DNA from: Edaphosphingomonas laterariae
GTDB taxonomy: Bacteria; Pseudomonadota; Alphaproteobacteria; Sphingomonadales; Sphingomonadaceae
DNA length: 64,000 nt
Assembly: GCF_900188165.1 (NCBI RefSeq)
Contig: NZ_FZOS01000011.1
Span: 1-64,000, forward strand
Direction of reading: 5' to 3'
In this document: piece by piece, positions 10,896 to 19,514 of the stretch
Layout of the letters: each line of letters begins with the position of its first letter
Numbering within the stretch: the first letter of the stretch is position 1
The notes under the pieces: generated by a model
The model's database searches: none
Told to the model about the DNA's origin: nothing
What the model saw: only the letters and a program-made list of their open reading frames with translations
Program-made: the position numbers and the translations under genes

Positions 10896-11657
10896 CTAAC
10901 CGGGCCAGCGGAAGGACAAGGCGGTTTCGCCGGTGGCGCTGCCATCGGCGGCAAAGCGCCGTTCGATGATCCGGCCCTGGCCCTCCATGTCGATCGCGAC
11001 GACGGTGCTGCACCGCGTTCCATAGACGGCATTGCGGATGAAGATTGGGGAAAGCAGCGCCTCCTCCGGCACGTCCGATGGCGATGCCGGTTGCAGGCCG
11101 GCGGCGGGCAGGGTGGCTTCGGCCAGCCCGCTCAGCAAGGCCGCAGGGTCGGTGGCATCGTTGACGATCCAGTCCAGCAGGATCGCCTTCAGCCGGATCG
11201 TCTTGGGCCATGGTTCGTCGAGGCGGCCGTTGGACAGGCCGTAAATGCCACTGGTCAGCGGCGATCGGATCGCCCCGGGCCGGTTGGACAGGAAGTCCGC
11301 CCGCTCGCGATCGGCAACGATCAGGTTGAACGGGTTGAAATCAGCCAGATCCGCGTCCGACGGCGCGGCATAATGGCCGTTGCCGGCCAGCATGTCGCAG
11401 ACCAGCGCCCCGCGTGAGGCGCGGTCCGGCTCGGGCCCGCCATAGCCGCGCAAATTGGTCACCACGGCGAAGCGCCCCTGATCGGACACGCCCATCCAGG
11501 TGCCGCCCGATGCAAGGTCCTGCCCCGCGATCAGCGGGCTGGGCGCAGGCCAATGGTGGAGCGCGGCGGCGGGGCGGGCGTGCAGCTCATCACGGTTGCC
11601 GGCCGCGATCAGCCGCCAGCGAGGATGGGCCTGCCATGCGAATGCGAGAACACACAT
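10896..11657 (-). CDS. NRDE (TANGO2-like) family protein
   Basis: A protein of 253 residues opening MCVLAFAWQ, with the family tetrad NRDE at residues 21-24 and GGTWMGVSDQGRFAVVTNLRG. An N-terminal Cys after Met resembles Ntn-hydrolase nucleophiles, but the biochemistry of this family is not settled; animal TANGO2 homologues have been linked to haem trafficking and lipid metabolism. It is convergent with fghA and separated from the upstream minus-strand DUF2182 gene by 39 bp, so cotranscription is possible. Confidence 0.85.
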   Translation of the reverse strand: MCVLAFAWQAHPRWRLIAAGNRDELHARPAAALHHWPAPSPLIAGQDLASGGTWMGVSDQGRFAVVTNLRGYGGPEPDRASRGALVCDMLAGNGHYAAPSDADLADFNPFNLIVADRERADFLSNRPGAIRSPLTSGIYGLSNGRLDEPWPKTIRLKAILLDWIVNDATDPAALLSGLAEATLPAAGLQPASPSDVPEEALLSPIFIRNAVYGTRCSTVVAIDMEGQGRIIERRFAADGSATGETALSFRWPG

Positions 11658-11696
11658 CGCGCCTCTATCGCCGATTTTTGCCTGCGGACGAAGCGG

Positions 11697-12557
11697 TCAG
11701 GCGGTGATCAGCAACAGCACGCCCCACAGGATCAGCAACCCGCCCATGAGGCGGCCGATCCCCTTGCCCGGCCCGGCGAGCTTTTCGACGAGCACCAGCA
11801 GCGCGATCGCCGCGATCCAGATCAGGTTCATCACGCCGCCGACGAACAGCAGCGCCATCAATATCCAGCAGCAGCCGACGCAATAGGCGCCGTGGGCGAT
11901 GCCGAGCCGCAGCGCGCCGCCGATGCCCGGTCGCCAGTGCCGGGCCAGAAAGGCTGCCGGTGATCGGCAATGGGCAAGGCAGGCATGTTTCAGGGGGGAG
12001 AGTTGATAGAAGCCGGCTGCGATCAGGATGGCCCCGGCAAGCTGGTGATCGTGCAGCGCCATCGCCGCGCCGTCGAAAAACTGCTGGCGTTCCAGCAGCC
12101 ATTGCAGTGCGGTCGCGCCGATGGCGAAGCCCAGCCACACCAGCAGATAGCCGGCCACGAAGGCCCAGGCCGGCGCGATCGCGGCGGTCGGGGCGTCGGC
12201 CGTCGCACGGGCCGCCGCGTGGTGGTGGACGCGGGCGTAGAGCAGGATCGTGGGCGTGGCGGCGGGCAGCATCATCGCGACCATCATCACCCACCACATC
12301 GCGATGACGAGCAGCCATTGCGCCGCTGACCATGCCCCCGGCGCACCCATGCCCGGCATGTCGCAATCCTCGGGCATCGCGGCGGCGTGGTGCGCCGTCG
12401 GGTGGAAGGTGAGCGTGGTCATATCGGCGAGGCTCATCCCGAAGCCGGCGCCGGACAGCAGATAGGCCCAGGCGAGCAGGCAGAGGAGGAGGATGCCGAC
12501 ACCCACGATGCGGCGATCGCGGCGGCGCGAGGGGGATGGAGTGGGCGCCCCGTCCAT
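11697..12557 (-). CDS. DUF2182 membrane protein, predicted metal-binding
   Basis: A 286-residue integral membrane protein with about six to seven hydrophobic segments, of the DUF2182 family described as predicted metal-binding. An extracytoplasmic loop after the first segment carries HPTAHHAAAMPEDCDMPGMG, a His/Met/Cys-rich stretch suited to copper or another soft metal. More candidate ligands are LLYARVHHHAAA, LSPLKHACLAHC and GAYCVGCCW. It starts 10 bp after the DUF1326 gene ends on the same strand; DUF1326 and DUF2182 genes are a recurrent pair. Substrate and direction of transport are unknown. Confidence 0.85.
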   Translation of the reverse strand: MDGAPTPSPSRRRDRRIVGVGILLLCLLAWAYLLSGAGFGMSLADMTTLTFHPTAHHAAAMPEDCDMPGMGAPGAWSAAQWLLVIAMWWVMMVAMMLPAATPTILLYARVHHHAAARATADAPTAAIAPAWAFVAGYLLVWLGFAIGATALQWLLERQQFFDGAAMALHDHQLAGAILIAAGFYQLSPLKHACLAHCRSPAAFLARHWRPGIGGALRLGIAHGAYCVGCCWILMALLFVGGVMNLIWIAAIALLVLVEKLAGPGKGIGRLMGGLLILWGVLLLITA

Positions 12558-12567
12558 CGGTCGCGGA

Positions 12568-13200
12568 TCAGGCGCGGACCACGCCGTGATTGTTGAGGTG
12601 CAGATGCGCGAACTGGCCGTAGCTGTCGCGGGTCTGCATCAGCACCGGACCCTGGGTGACGCTGCTGGCGCTGCCGATTTCGGCGACGGCATATTCGAAG
12701 CCTTCGGGCAGCACGATCTGCGCGCGGGTTTCGGCGCCGGTGGCCTTGTTGCGGATCGGTTCGCCAGTGGTTTCGATATAGCCGGCGACGAAGATCCGCC
12801 CGCGCCGCCCGTCGACGTCGAGATCGAGTTCGATGGGGATGAAGACCGGCGGGTGCATGGTCGTGATCGTGGCCGCATAGACCGCGAACATGGTGGCGAA
12901 GGGATCGGTATCCTGCCCCGTCATGATGCGGAGCAAGGCTTCGCGCTGGGCGTCGTCGGCGCGATCGTCGACAAAGGCGATCACCTCGCCATTGCCTTCG
13001 TGGATCGCGCCCGGCCATTTGAAGATGGCGGCGACGCGAAGGCCGTCCAGCGTGGTCGTGCCATGATGGCCCCGATCGATCTGGATGCCCGCGACGGCGT
13101 GGCAATGCCCCTTGTCGGGCAGCGCGTTGAACTGGCAGTTGCAGCCATATTCGCAGGTGCAGTTGACGAGTTCGCGCCCCCGGATTTCCCATGAGGTCAT
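12568..13200 (-). CDS. DUF1326 domain protein
   Basis: A 210-residue soluble protein of the DUF1326 family. The N-terminus carries the cysteine cluster NCTCEYGCNCQF (about residues 13-24), a likely metal-binding site, then a beta-rich body with two conserved Asp/Glu-rich stretches. The start is ATG 13200; the frame continues upstream but without homologous sequence. It is first in a two-gene operon with the DUF2182 membrane protein. A role as a soluble metal acceptor or sensor for the membrane partner is inferred from the shared ligand-rich motifs and the coupling. Confidence 0.82.
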   Translation of the reverse strand: MTSWEIRGRELVNCTCEYGCNCQFNALPDKGHCHAVAGIQIDRGHHGTTTLDGLRVAAIFKWPGAIHEGNGEVIAFVDDRADDAQREALLRIMTGQDTDPFATMFAVYAATITTMHPPVFIPIELDLDVDGRRGRIFVAGYIETTGEPIRNKATGAETRAQIVLPEGFEYAVAEIGSASSVTQGPVLMQTRDSYGQFAHLHLNNHGVVRA

Positions 13201-13273
13201 GCGGTCCTCCCGGCGATGCCGTGCGGGGCGCATGATACGCCTTTCGCGGCCGGGCAACCAGCCCGCCCGGCGT

Positions 13274-14563
13274 TCAGCCGCCAGTGGCGAGGCCGTGGAG
13301 GAATAGCCGCGCGCATTCCGCCGCATAGCGATCGCGCACCGCCGGATCGACCGGAGTATCGTCGGTGAAGAAGCGCACCGCATAGGTGGCGAGCACATGG
13401 AAGGCCGCGATGTCCGAGGCCGAAGGCGCAGGCCGGGCATGGTGGCGCAGCACGGCGGTGAGCGCGAGGCCCAGCCGCGCCTCGCGGCCCGCGTGGAAGC
13501 GGCGGGCGAGATCGGGCAGCAGGTCGGCTTCCTGAATCAGCAGCCGGTGCATGCGGATGTTGCGGGGGTGCAGATGTTCATCCATCGCCGCCCGCGCGAG
13601 GCCGGTGATGGCGGCGTCGAGATCCGGCCCGGCATCGGTGGGCAAGGCGGCCTGCCCGGCGACATGGATGTCCTGCTGGATCGCATAGCGCAGCAGCTTT
13701 TCCTTGTTGCCGAACTGGCGGTAGATCGTCGCCTTGCTGGCGTGGACGGCGGCGGCGATGCGTTCGACATTGGCGCCGCGATAGCCCTGATCGATGAATT
13801 CGGCCGTGGCCGCTTCGACCAATGCGGCGAGCTTCGCCGGAGAGAGGCGCAGCGCGGCCGTGCCTTCGAGCGCCGGCGGCGCGAAGATATTGGCGAGGTC
13901 GGGCGCGAGATCGGGGGCAGGTTCGATGTCGTCCGGCCGTTCAGCGGCCGTGGCCGCGCCCGCATAGCCGTGCAGGAACAGGCGGATGGCGGTGTTGGCG
14001 AGCGCATCGCGATCGTCCGGCGCGGGCGCCGGGTAGCCGAAGAAGAGCCGGCTGCCACCCACGACCAGCCCGCCGAAGCGTATCGCCATGGCCAGCGCGT
14101 CGCAGGGCACGATCCGGCCGGCGGCGACCTGCCGTTCGAGATAATCGCCGAGCGGGCGCGATCCGGCGAGTCGCCAGGCATGGAGATCGGCGGCCAGCGC
14201 CGGGACATGGTTGGCGGCCGCGATATTGGCGCGGAACAGGCCGAAATTGGTGGGATCGGTGAAATCGGCGAACAGGCGTTCGGCGTAGCGACGCAGCGTC
14301 GCTGCGATATCCTGATCGCATTCGGCCACGGCATCGCGGTGGCGCGATCCGCCAACCTCGCGGCGCACGGCGGCTTCGAACAGGGCCAGCTTGTTGGGAT
14401 AGAAGGCGTAGAGGCTCTGTTTGCTCATATGCGCGACGGCGGCGATCATATCGACGCTGGTGCGTTCAAAGCCTTCCTTCAGGAACACGATGCCAGCCGC
14501 GCGCAGGATTTGCGCGCGGCTGATCTGTTCGCGGTCGTCGATCGGTATCGGTCTGGTCGTCAT
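13274..14563 (-). CDS. Tandem (double) TetR-family regulator, sulfatase-linked
   Basis: At 429 residues this is twice the usual TetR length and holds two complete TetR units. The first helix-turn-helix spans about residues 15-65 (ILRAAGIVFLKEGF with MSKQSLYAFYPNKLALF). A second, different one lies at about 243-295 (LVEAATAEFIDQGYRGANV with ASKATIYRQFGNKEKLL). Each is followed by its own helical ligand/dimerisation domain. A single chain could therefore mimic a TetR dimer or bind two operators. It begins 34 bp after the sulfatase gene ends on the same strand, so it is probably cotranscribed with it. The palindrome in the sulfatase promoter is its most likely target. Confidence 0.88.
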   Translation of the reverse strand: MTTRPIPIDDREQISRAQILRAAGIVFLKEGFERTSVDMIAAVAHMSKQSLYAFYPNKLALFEAAVRREVGGSRHRDAVAECDQDIAATLRRYAERLFADFTDPTNFGLFRANIAAANHVPALAADLHAWRLAGSRPLGDYLERQVAAGRIVPCDALAMAIRFGGLVVGGSRLFFGYPAPAPDDRDALANTAIRLFLHGYAGAATAAERPDDIEPAPDLAPDLANIFAPPALEGTAALRLSPAKLAALVEAATAEFIDQGYRGANVERIAAAVHASKATIYRQFGNKEKLLRYAIQQDIHVAGQAALPTDAGPDLDAAITGLARAAMDEHLHPRNIRMHRLLIQEADLLPDLARRFHAGREARLGLALTAVLRHHARPAPSASDIAAFHVLATYAVRFFTDDTPVDPAVRDRYAAECARLFLHGLATGG

Positions 14564-14597
14564 CTGCCGACCGTTTGGGCCGAATGCCCCGATCCGG

Positions 14598-16976
14598 TCA
14601 ACGGGCAGCGGCCTGCGGACCGTCCGGCGCCCCCGGCTTGCCGACCGCGATATCGACTTTGGCGATATGGCCGTTGAAGCGGCCGCCATCGGCATAATCG
14701 TCGGTGACCGGGGTATCGGCGTCGAAACCGATGTCGAGCGTGTCGGTCATTTCCGGATATTTCGAGATCGTCCGCGCGATCCGGCCCCGGCCGATTTCGC
14801 GGCCATTGGCGCTGATCACCATTTCGCCGCCCGCGTTCATGCCGCCATCATAGCGGAAATCGAAGACGAGATCGGTCTTGCCGGCGCCGACCGGCTGGCC
14901 TTCGACGCGGAACTGCGCGCCCTTGAGCTGCGACGCCGCCATCAGCGCGACCGGCCGGCCATCCTTCATGTAGAAGCTCCACCCGCCGAACTTGCTGCCG
15001 ACCGCCACCAGCACGCCATTGGCCGGCGTTTCGGCAAGATCGACCGAGGCGGTGATGCGGAAGCCGCGCGCGTTGATCGGCGCCGCGCGGACCCACGGCA
15101 CCGAAATGCCTGCGCCCCAATAGGTGTAGAGATCGCGCTTCGGCAGCTGCTGCTGACCGGCCATGAAGCGGGCCATCGTCATGCGGTTATCAAGCGGATA
15201 GACTTGGCTTTTCTTCGCTTCGGCGTCGAATACGGCCTGCATTTCCTTCAGCTTTGCCGGCTGGGCCTTGGCCAGATCGCGCGACTGCGAGAAATCCTTC
15301 GTCAGGTCGTAAAGCTCCCACTGATAATCGGTGGGCAGCACATCGCGCGTGCCGAGGCTCCACGGTTCGGTGGGCGGCGTGGTGCTGGCCAGCCAGCCCT
15401 TATGATAGATGGCGTGGTTGCCCATCATTTCGAAATATTGGGTTTCATGCCGTTCGGGCGCCTTGGGCGCGGCGAAGCTGTAGGCGAAGCTGACGCCGTC
15501 GATCCGCTGCTGGGCGACGCCGTTGACCATGTCCGGCGCCTTGATGCCGGTGACTTCGAGGATGGTGGGCATCACATCGACGACATGGGTGAATTGCGGG
15601 CGGACACCGCGCGCGGCGATGCGATCGGGCCAGGACACGACGAAGCCGTTGCGCGTGCCGCCGAGATGCGAGGCATATTGCTTGAACAGGCGGAACGGCG
15701 CGTTGGTGGCCCAGGCCCAGCCATAGCCCCAATTGGGCACCGCATCCGGCCCGCCAAAGGCATCGATATTGGCGAGCAGCGCCTGTTCGTCCTCGTTCAT
15801 GGCGTTGGCGAAATTGGCCATCGGGTTGGTGCTGCCATTGGGCCCGCCTTCGGCCGCCGCGCCATTATCGCCTTCGATGAACATGACCAGCGTGTTGCCG
15901 CCTTCGCCCATGCGATCGATTTCATCGAGCACGCGGCCGACCTGCGCATCCTGATACGCAAGCATGGCGGCATAGACCTCCATCATCTTCGCGTTGACGC
16001 GCTGCTGATCGGCGGTGAGATCCTTCCACGCGGTGATGCCGGCCGGGCGCGGGGTGTTGACCGTGCCGGCGGGGACGATGCCCTGTTTCAGCTGGCGGGC
16101 ATGGCTTTCATCGCGAACCTTGTCCCACCCCTTGTCGAACTGGCCCTTGAAGCGGGCGATCCAGTCCGCCGGGGCCTGCAGCGGGGCATGGGCCGAGCCG
16201 GTGGCGTAATAGAGGAAGAAGGGCTTGTCGGGCGCGGCGGCCTTCTGGTTGTGGATCCAGTCGATCGCGTCATCGGCCATTGCCTTGTCGAGCACGCCGT
16301 CCTTCAGTGTCGGCACGGGCGTGGTGCCGCGATAGAGCGCCGGGGTGAACTGGTTGGTTTCGGCCCCCATGAAGCCGAAGAAATGATCGAAGCCGAGCCC
16401 CGTGGGCCACAGATCGAACGGGCCGGCGGCCGACACATCGGCTTCGGGCGCGTTGTGATGCTTGCCGATCATCGCCGTGCTGTAGCCATTCTGGCGCAGG
16501 ATTTCCGCCACGGTCGCCGCGCTCTTGGGCAGGACGTTGTTGTAGCCGGGAAAGCCGGTCGACAGATTGGCGACGATGCCGTTCGACACGGCATGGTGGT
16601 TGCGCCCGGTGAGCAGCGAGGCCCGCGTGGGCGAGCACATCGCGGTGGTGTGGAAGCGGTTGTAGATCAGCCCGCGCGCCGCCAGCCGATCGAGATTGGG
16701 GGTGGGGATCGGCCCGCCGAAGGTGGATGCGGCGCCGAAGCCGACATCATCGGTGATGATCAGGAAGATATTGGGCGCGCCGGCCGGCGCGGTGGCGCGC
16801 TTGGGAAAGGCTGCGGTGGAATCGGCATAGGTCTGCCCGATCGTGCCGGCGAAGGGGGCAGGGGCGGGCGGCAGCGCCGTCTGCGCGGCGAGCGGTACCG
16901 CGCCGAGCATCATCGACAGGGCAATCGCCCCGGAAATCTGCGCCTTCAATCGTCCCGTCGCCTTCTTTGCCGGCAT
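14598..16976 (-). CDS. Secreted type I sulfatase (arylsulfatase family)
   Basis: Hydrolyses sulfate esters using a formylglycine made from a cysteine. The signature CSPTRASLLTGRN places that residue at Cys114. Other active-site pieces are LIITDDVGFG (metal-binding Asp pair), GKHHN and IEGDNGA. A signal peptide (about residues 1-32, ending PLAAQT) points to the periplasm. The 792-residue length and C-terminal beta-rich extension fit the long arylsulfatase-type subfamily; the exact substrate is unknown. No formylglycine-generating enzyme is encoded here, so maturation must come from elsewhere. The start ATG 16976 has a strong GAGGAGG. It has its own operator-like promoter and precedes the tandem TetR gene. 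Confidence 0.92.
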   Translation of the reverse strand: MPAKKATGRLKAQISGAIALSMMLGAVPLAAQTALPPAPAPFAGTIGQTYADSTAAFPKRATAPAGAPNIFLIITDDVGFGAASTFGGPIPTPNLDRLAARGLIYNRFHTTAMCSPTRASLLTGRNHHAVSNGIVANLSTGFPGYNNVLPKSAATVAEILRQNGYSTAMIGKHHNAPEADVSAAGPFDLWPTGLGFDHFFGFMGAETNQFTPALYRGTTPVPTLKDGVLDKAMADDAIDWIHNQKAAAPDKPFFLYYATGSAHAPLQAPADWIARFKGQFDKGWDKVRDESHARQLKQGIVPAGTVNTPRPAGITAWKDLTADQQRVNAKMMEVYAAMLAYQDAQVGRVLDEIDRMGEGGNTLVMFIEGDNGAAAEGGPNGSTNPMANFANAMNEDEQALLANIDAFGGPDAVPNWGYGWAWATNAPFRLFKQYASHLGGTRNGFVVSWPDRIAARGVRPQFTHVVDVMPTILEVTGIKAPDMVNGVAQQRIDGVSFAYSFAAPKAPERHETQYFEMMGNHAIYHKGWLASTTPPTEPWSLGTRDVLPTDYQWELYDLTKDFSQSRDLAKAQPAKLKEMQAVFDAEAKKSQVYPLDNRMTMARFMAGQQQLPKRDLYTYWGAGISVPWVRAAPINARGFRITASVDLAETPANGVLVAVGSKFGGWSFYMKDGRPVALMAASQLKGAQFRVEGQPVGAGKTDLVFDFRYDGGMNAGGEMVISANGREIGRGRIARTISKYPEMTDTLDIGFDADTPVTDDYADGGRFNGHIAKVDIAVGKPGAPDGPQAAAR

Positions 16977-17003
16977 GTCCGTCCTCCTCTGCTTGCCGGA
17001 TCG

Positions 17004-17022
17004 GTACGATACGGTTTCGTAT
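17004..17022 (-). promoter_or_regulatory. Candidate TetR operator in the sulfatase promoter
   Basis: ATACG (17009-17013), GTTT, CGTAT (17018-17022) is a perfect short inverted repeat 33-46 bp upstream of the sulfatase start. It is part of the 11-mer GTACGATACGG (17004-17014), which recurs with one change upstream of the TonB-dependent receptor. Confidence 0.5.
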
Positions 17023-17066
17023 AAGGCAAGGGCTTAGAGCCGCGCGTGGGGGGGCGATGGCGACAT

Positions 17067-17103
17067 AAAAAAACCGCCGGCGAAGACGTGCTTCGCCGGC
17101 GGT
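17067..17103 (-). terminator. Rho-independent terminator of the TonB-dependent receptor gene
   Basis: A perfect 13-bp stem (17073-17085 with 17091-17103), 5-nt loop, followed on the minus strand by a run of seven T. It lies 52 bp past the receptor stop codon and separates the receptor transcript from the sulfatase-TetR transcript. Confidence 0.92.
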
Positions 17104-17154
17104 CGAGAGGCCCCGGAGCGCCGGCTGCCCGAAGGCGGCCGGCACCGGTCTGGA

Positions 17155-19338
17155 TCAATATTCGAACGTCAGCTCGAGCCCGTAGGTGCGGGGTTCGCCG
17201 AAGATCGCGGCGGGTAGGCCGCCGGCGAAGTGCGCGACATAATATTCCTTGTCGGTCAGGTTCTTGCCGAACGCCGACAGACGCCACTTGCCGAGGCCCA
17301 GCGGGATATCCGACAAAGTGAGGCGCGCGTTGAGCAGGCCATAATCGCCGATCACGTAACGCGCATCGCTGGTCGCCGACGACTTCTTGCTCTGCATGAA
17401 ATAATCGACGCTGGCGCTGAGCTGGCCGATCGACATTTCCGGGAAATAATATTCCGCGCTCGTCGTCAGCGTGTGCTTCGGCGCTTCCACGAAGGTGAAG
17501 GCCGAGGTGATGTCGGCGTTGGTCAGCGGATCGATGATCTTCTGATACTTGGCGTCGAGATAGGCGTAGTTGGCCGAGAAGGTCAGGCTCTTGGTCGGCT
17601 TGGCCGTGAGGTCAAGCTCGATGCCCTGGATCCGCGCCTTGCCGGCGTTGAACACGTCGGTGATCGCCGGGTTGGCCGGGTCGATCTGGACGTTGGTCTG
17701 GATGTCCTTGTAGTTCGACCGGAAGACCGCGAGGTTGGCGCGCAGGCGGTTGTTCAGCCAGCTCGACTTGATGCCGAATTCGAACGAGTCGAGGGTTTCG
17801 GGGCCGAAGCCGTCCTCAAAGCGCTCGATGCTGCTGGCGCGGAGGTTGTAGCCACCCGTCTTATAGCCGCTGGCATATTTCGCGTAGACGTTGACGTCCG
17901 GGTTGACGTTGTAGCCGACGGTCAGGCTCGGGCTGACATCGTTGAAGCTGTTGTCGCCAGCGCCGGGCGCGAGCACGATCGGGGTGCCGCCGCCGACGGG
18001 GATGACTTCCTGCGCCAGCGTCGCCTTGCGCTCGTCACGCGACCAGCGGATGCCGCCGGTGACGTACAGGCCGTCGAGGAAGTCCGGACGCCACGTGCCC
18101 TGGCCATACAGCGCATAGGCCTTGTTGCGGACGGTCGCGGTGCGGTTGCTCGTCGGGCGGCCGGTCGGCACGGTGGTGTCGAAGCTGTCCGCCTTTTCGT
18201 CGAACCAGTAGGCGCCGACGACATATTCGATCTGGTCGTCGAAGGCCGAACCGATGAGCTGCAGCTCTTCGCTCCACTGTTCCTGATTCTGGTAGAAGTT
18301 GGTCAGGAACACCGGGAAGGGGCCGACAGCGCCGGTCAGGTAATCCTGGTGCGTCTCGTTATCGAGCTTGCGATAGCCGGTGAGCGACTTGATCGTCAGA
18401 TTGTCGGCAACTTCCCAGGTGGCGGTGAAGTTGTGGCCCTGCGCGGTGACGTCGTTGCGCAGCAGGTTGTTGACGGCCGGCGAACCCGCGGTCGGGCGAT
18501 CGGCCTGATCCGGGTAGAACGGCGCGTAGACCATGTAGGCCGGCGTGTCGTTGATGTCCGAACGATCATAGGTGTAGCGCAGCTGCAGCGTATCGATCGG
18601 TTCCCACAGCACGGCGGCGCGATAGGCGTCGCGACGCTGGTCGCCGAAGCGCTTCACGCCGGTGCCGAGATTGTCGACATAGCCGTCCTTCTCGCTGTGG
18701 AGATAAGCGAGCTCGACGGCGAGCTTGTCGCCGACCGGAATGTTGACGCGGGTGCGCGAACGGAACTGATCATAATTGCCGACCGTGAAGGTCTGCTTGG
18801 CGGAGAATTCGCCGAGATCGGGCGCCTTGGTGATGTAGTTGATCGCGCCGCCGGTCGCGTTGCGGCCGTAGAGCGAGCCCTGCGGGCCGCGCAGCACTTC
18901 GATCCGCTCCACTTCGGCGATTTCGGCCGAAAGGCCCTGGCCGCGCGCGACATAGATGCCGTCGAGATAGACGGCGACGCTGGGATCGACGGTGATCTGA
19001 TCGTCATTGTTGCCGACGCCGCGGATGAACACGCGGGCGGTGGTGGCGCTGTTCGGGTGCGGGGTGACCTGAAGCGCGGGCACCTGCGAACGCAGGTCGG
19101 TCAGGTCGACAATGCCCTTCTTTTCGATGTCGGCGCTCGTCATCGCCATGATCGAGATCGGCGTCTTCTGGAGCGACTCGGAGCGCTTCTGCGCGGTGAC
19201 GACGATTTCTTCGAGGCCCTGGGCTTCGACCGCGGCGGTCGAGCCTTCAGCCGGCGCCGCATCCTGGGCGAAGGCGGGCGTAGCACACGCAAACAGACAG
19301 GCGGCAAGCACGCGCCGCGACACAAGGCCGTTCAACAT
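17155..19338 (-). CDS. TonB-dependent outer-membrane receptor
   Basis: A 727-residue gated outer-membrane porin. The signal peptide is about residues 1-24 (ends TPAFAQ). A TonB box-like LEEIVVTAQKR follows near 43-53. The plug domain carries RVFIRGVGNN, YLDGIYVARG and VLRGPQGSLYGRNATGGAINY, and the beta-barrel ends in the aromatic terminus LELTFEY typical of outer-membrane insertion. The start is ATG 19338 behind GGGAGA; a TTG one codon upstream is less likely. It lies between two sulfatases under tandem TetR regulators, so the import of a sulfate ester or its product is inferred, energised by a TonB-ExbBD system. It has its own promoter region and terminator. Confidence 0.93.
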   Translation of the reverse strand: MLNGLVSRRVLAACLFACATPAFAQDAAPAEGSTAAVEAQGLEEIVVTAQKRSESLQKTPISIMAMTSADIEKKGIVDLTDLRSQVPALQVTPHPNSATTARVFIRGVGNNDDQITVDPSVAVYLDGIYVARGQGLSAEIAEVERIEVLRGPQGSLYGRNATGGAINYITKAPDLGEFSAKQTFTVGNYDQFRSRTRVNIPVGDKLAVELAYLHSEKDGYVDNLGTGVKRFGDQRRDAYRAAVLWEPIDTLQLRYTYDRSDINDTPAYMVYAPFYPDQADRPTAGSPAVNNLLRNDVTAQGHNFTATWEVADNLTIKSLTGYRKLDNETHQDYLTGAVGPFPVFLTNFYQNQEQWSEELQLIGSAFDDQIEYVVGAYWFDEKADSFDTTVPTGRPTSNRTATVRNKAYALYGQGTWRPDFLDGLYVTGGIRWSRDERKATLAQEVIPVGGGTPIVLAPGAGDNSFNDVSPSLTVGYNVNPDVNVYAKYASGYKTGGYNLRASSIERFEDGFGPETLDSFEFGIKSSWLNNRLRANLAVFRSNYKDIQTNVQIDPANPAITDVFNAGKARIQGIELDLTAKPTKSLTFSANYAYLDAKYQKIIDPLTNADITSAFTFVEAPKHTLTTSAEYYFPEMSIGQLSASVDYFMQSKKSSATSDARYVIGDYGLLNARLTLSDIPLGLGKWRLSAFGKNLTDKEYYVAHFAGGLPAAIFGEPRTYGLELTFEY

Positions 19339-19393
19339 CAAAATCTCCCCTAAGCCAGCGGACAGCGCGCTGGCTGAGACTGGTGGTACTAAT

Positions 19394-19405
19394 CTGTATC
19401 GTACA
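19394..19405 (-). promoter_or_regulatory. Candidate TetR operator upstream of the receptor gene
   Basis: TGTATCGTACA (19395-19405) is a near-palindrome about 57 bp upstream of the receptor start. Read on the minus strand it contains GTACGATACAG, matching GTACGATACGG in the sulfatase promoter at 10 of 11 positions. A second small inverted repeat, CGTCC-AAAC-GGACG, lies at about 19412-19425. A common regulator for both genes is inferred. Confidence 0.45.
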
Positions 19406-19514
19406 AGTGACCGTCCAAACGGACGTGGGGTCGCTCTATGCGTAATATATTCTGTAAATCAATACGCAGAGTGCGGTATATCGCATGGCTCGCTCAATTT
19501 GGCTGCAACTGTGG

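Noticed and set aside
14421-17024. An 867-codon plus-strand frame opposite the sulfatase
   Set aside because: Same kind of shadow. The minus strand encodes an intact sulfatase with signal peptide and CSPTR motif.
17230-19353. A 707-codon plus-strand frame opposite the TonB-dependent receptor
   Set aside because: Shadow of the receptor gene; composition is typical of reverse-complement frames and no domain is visible.
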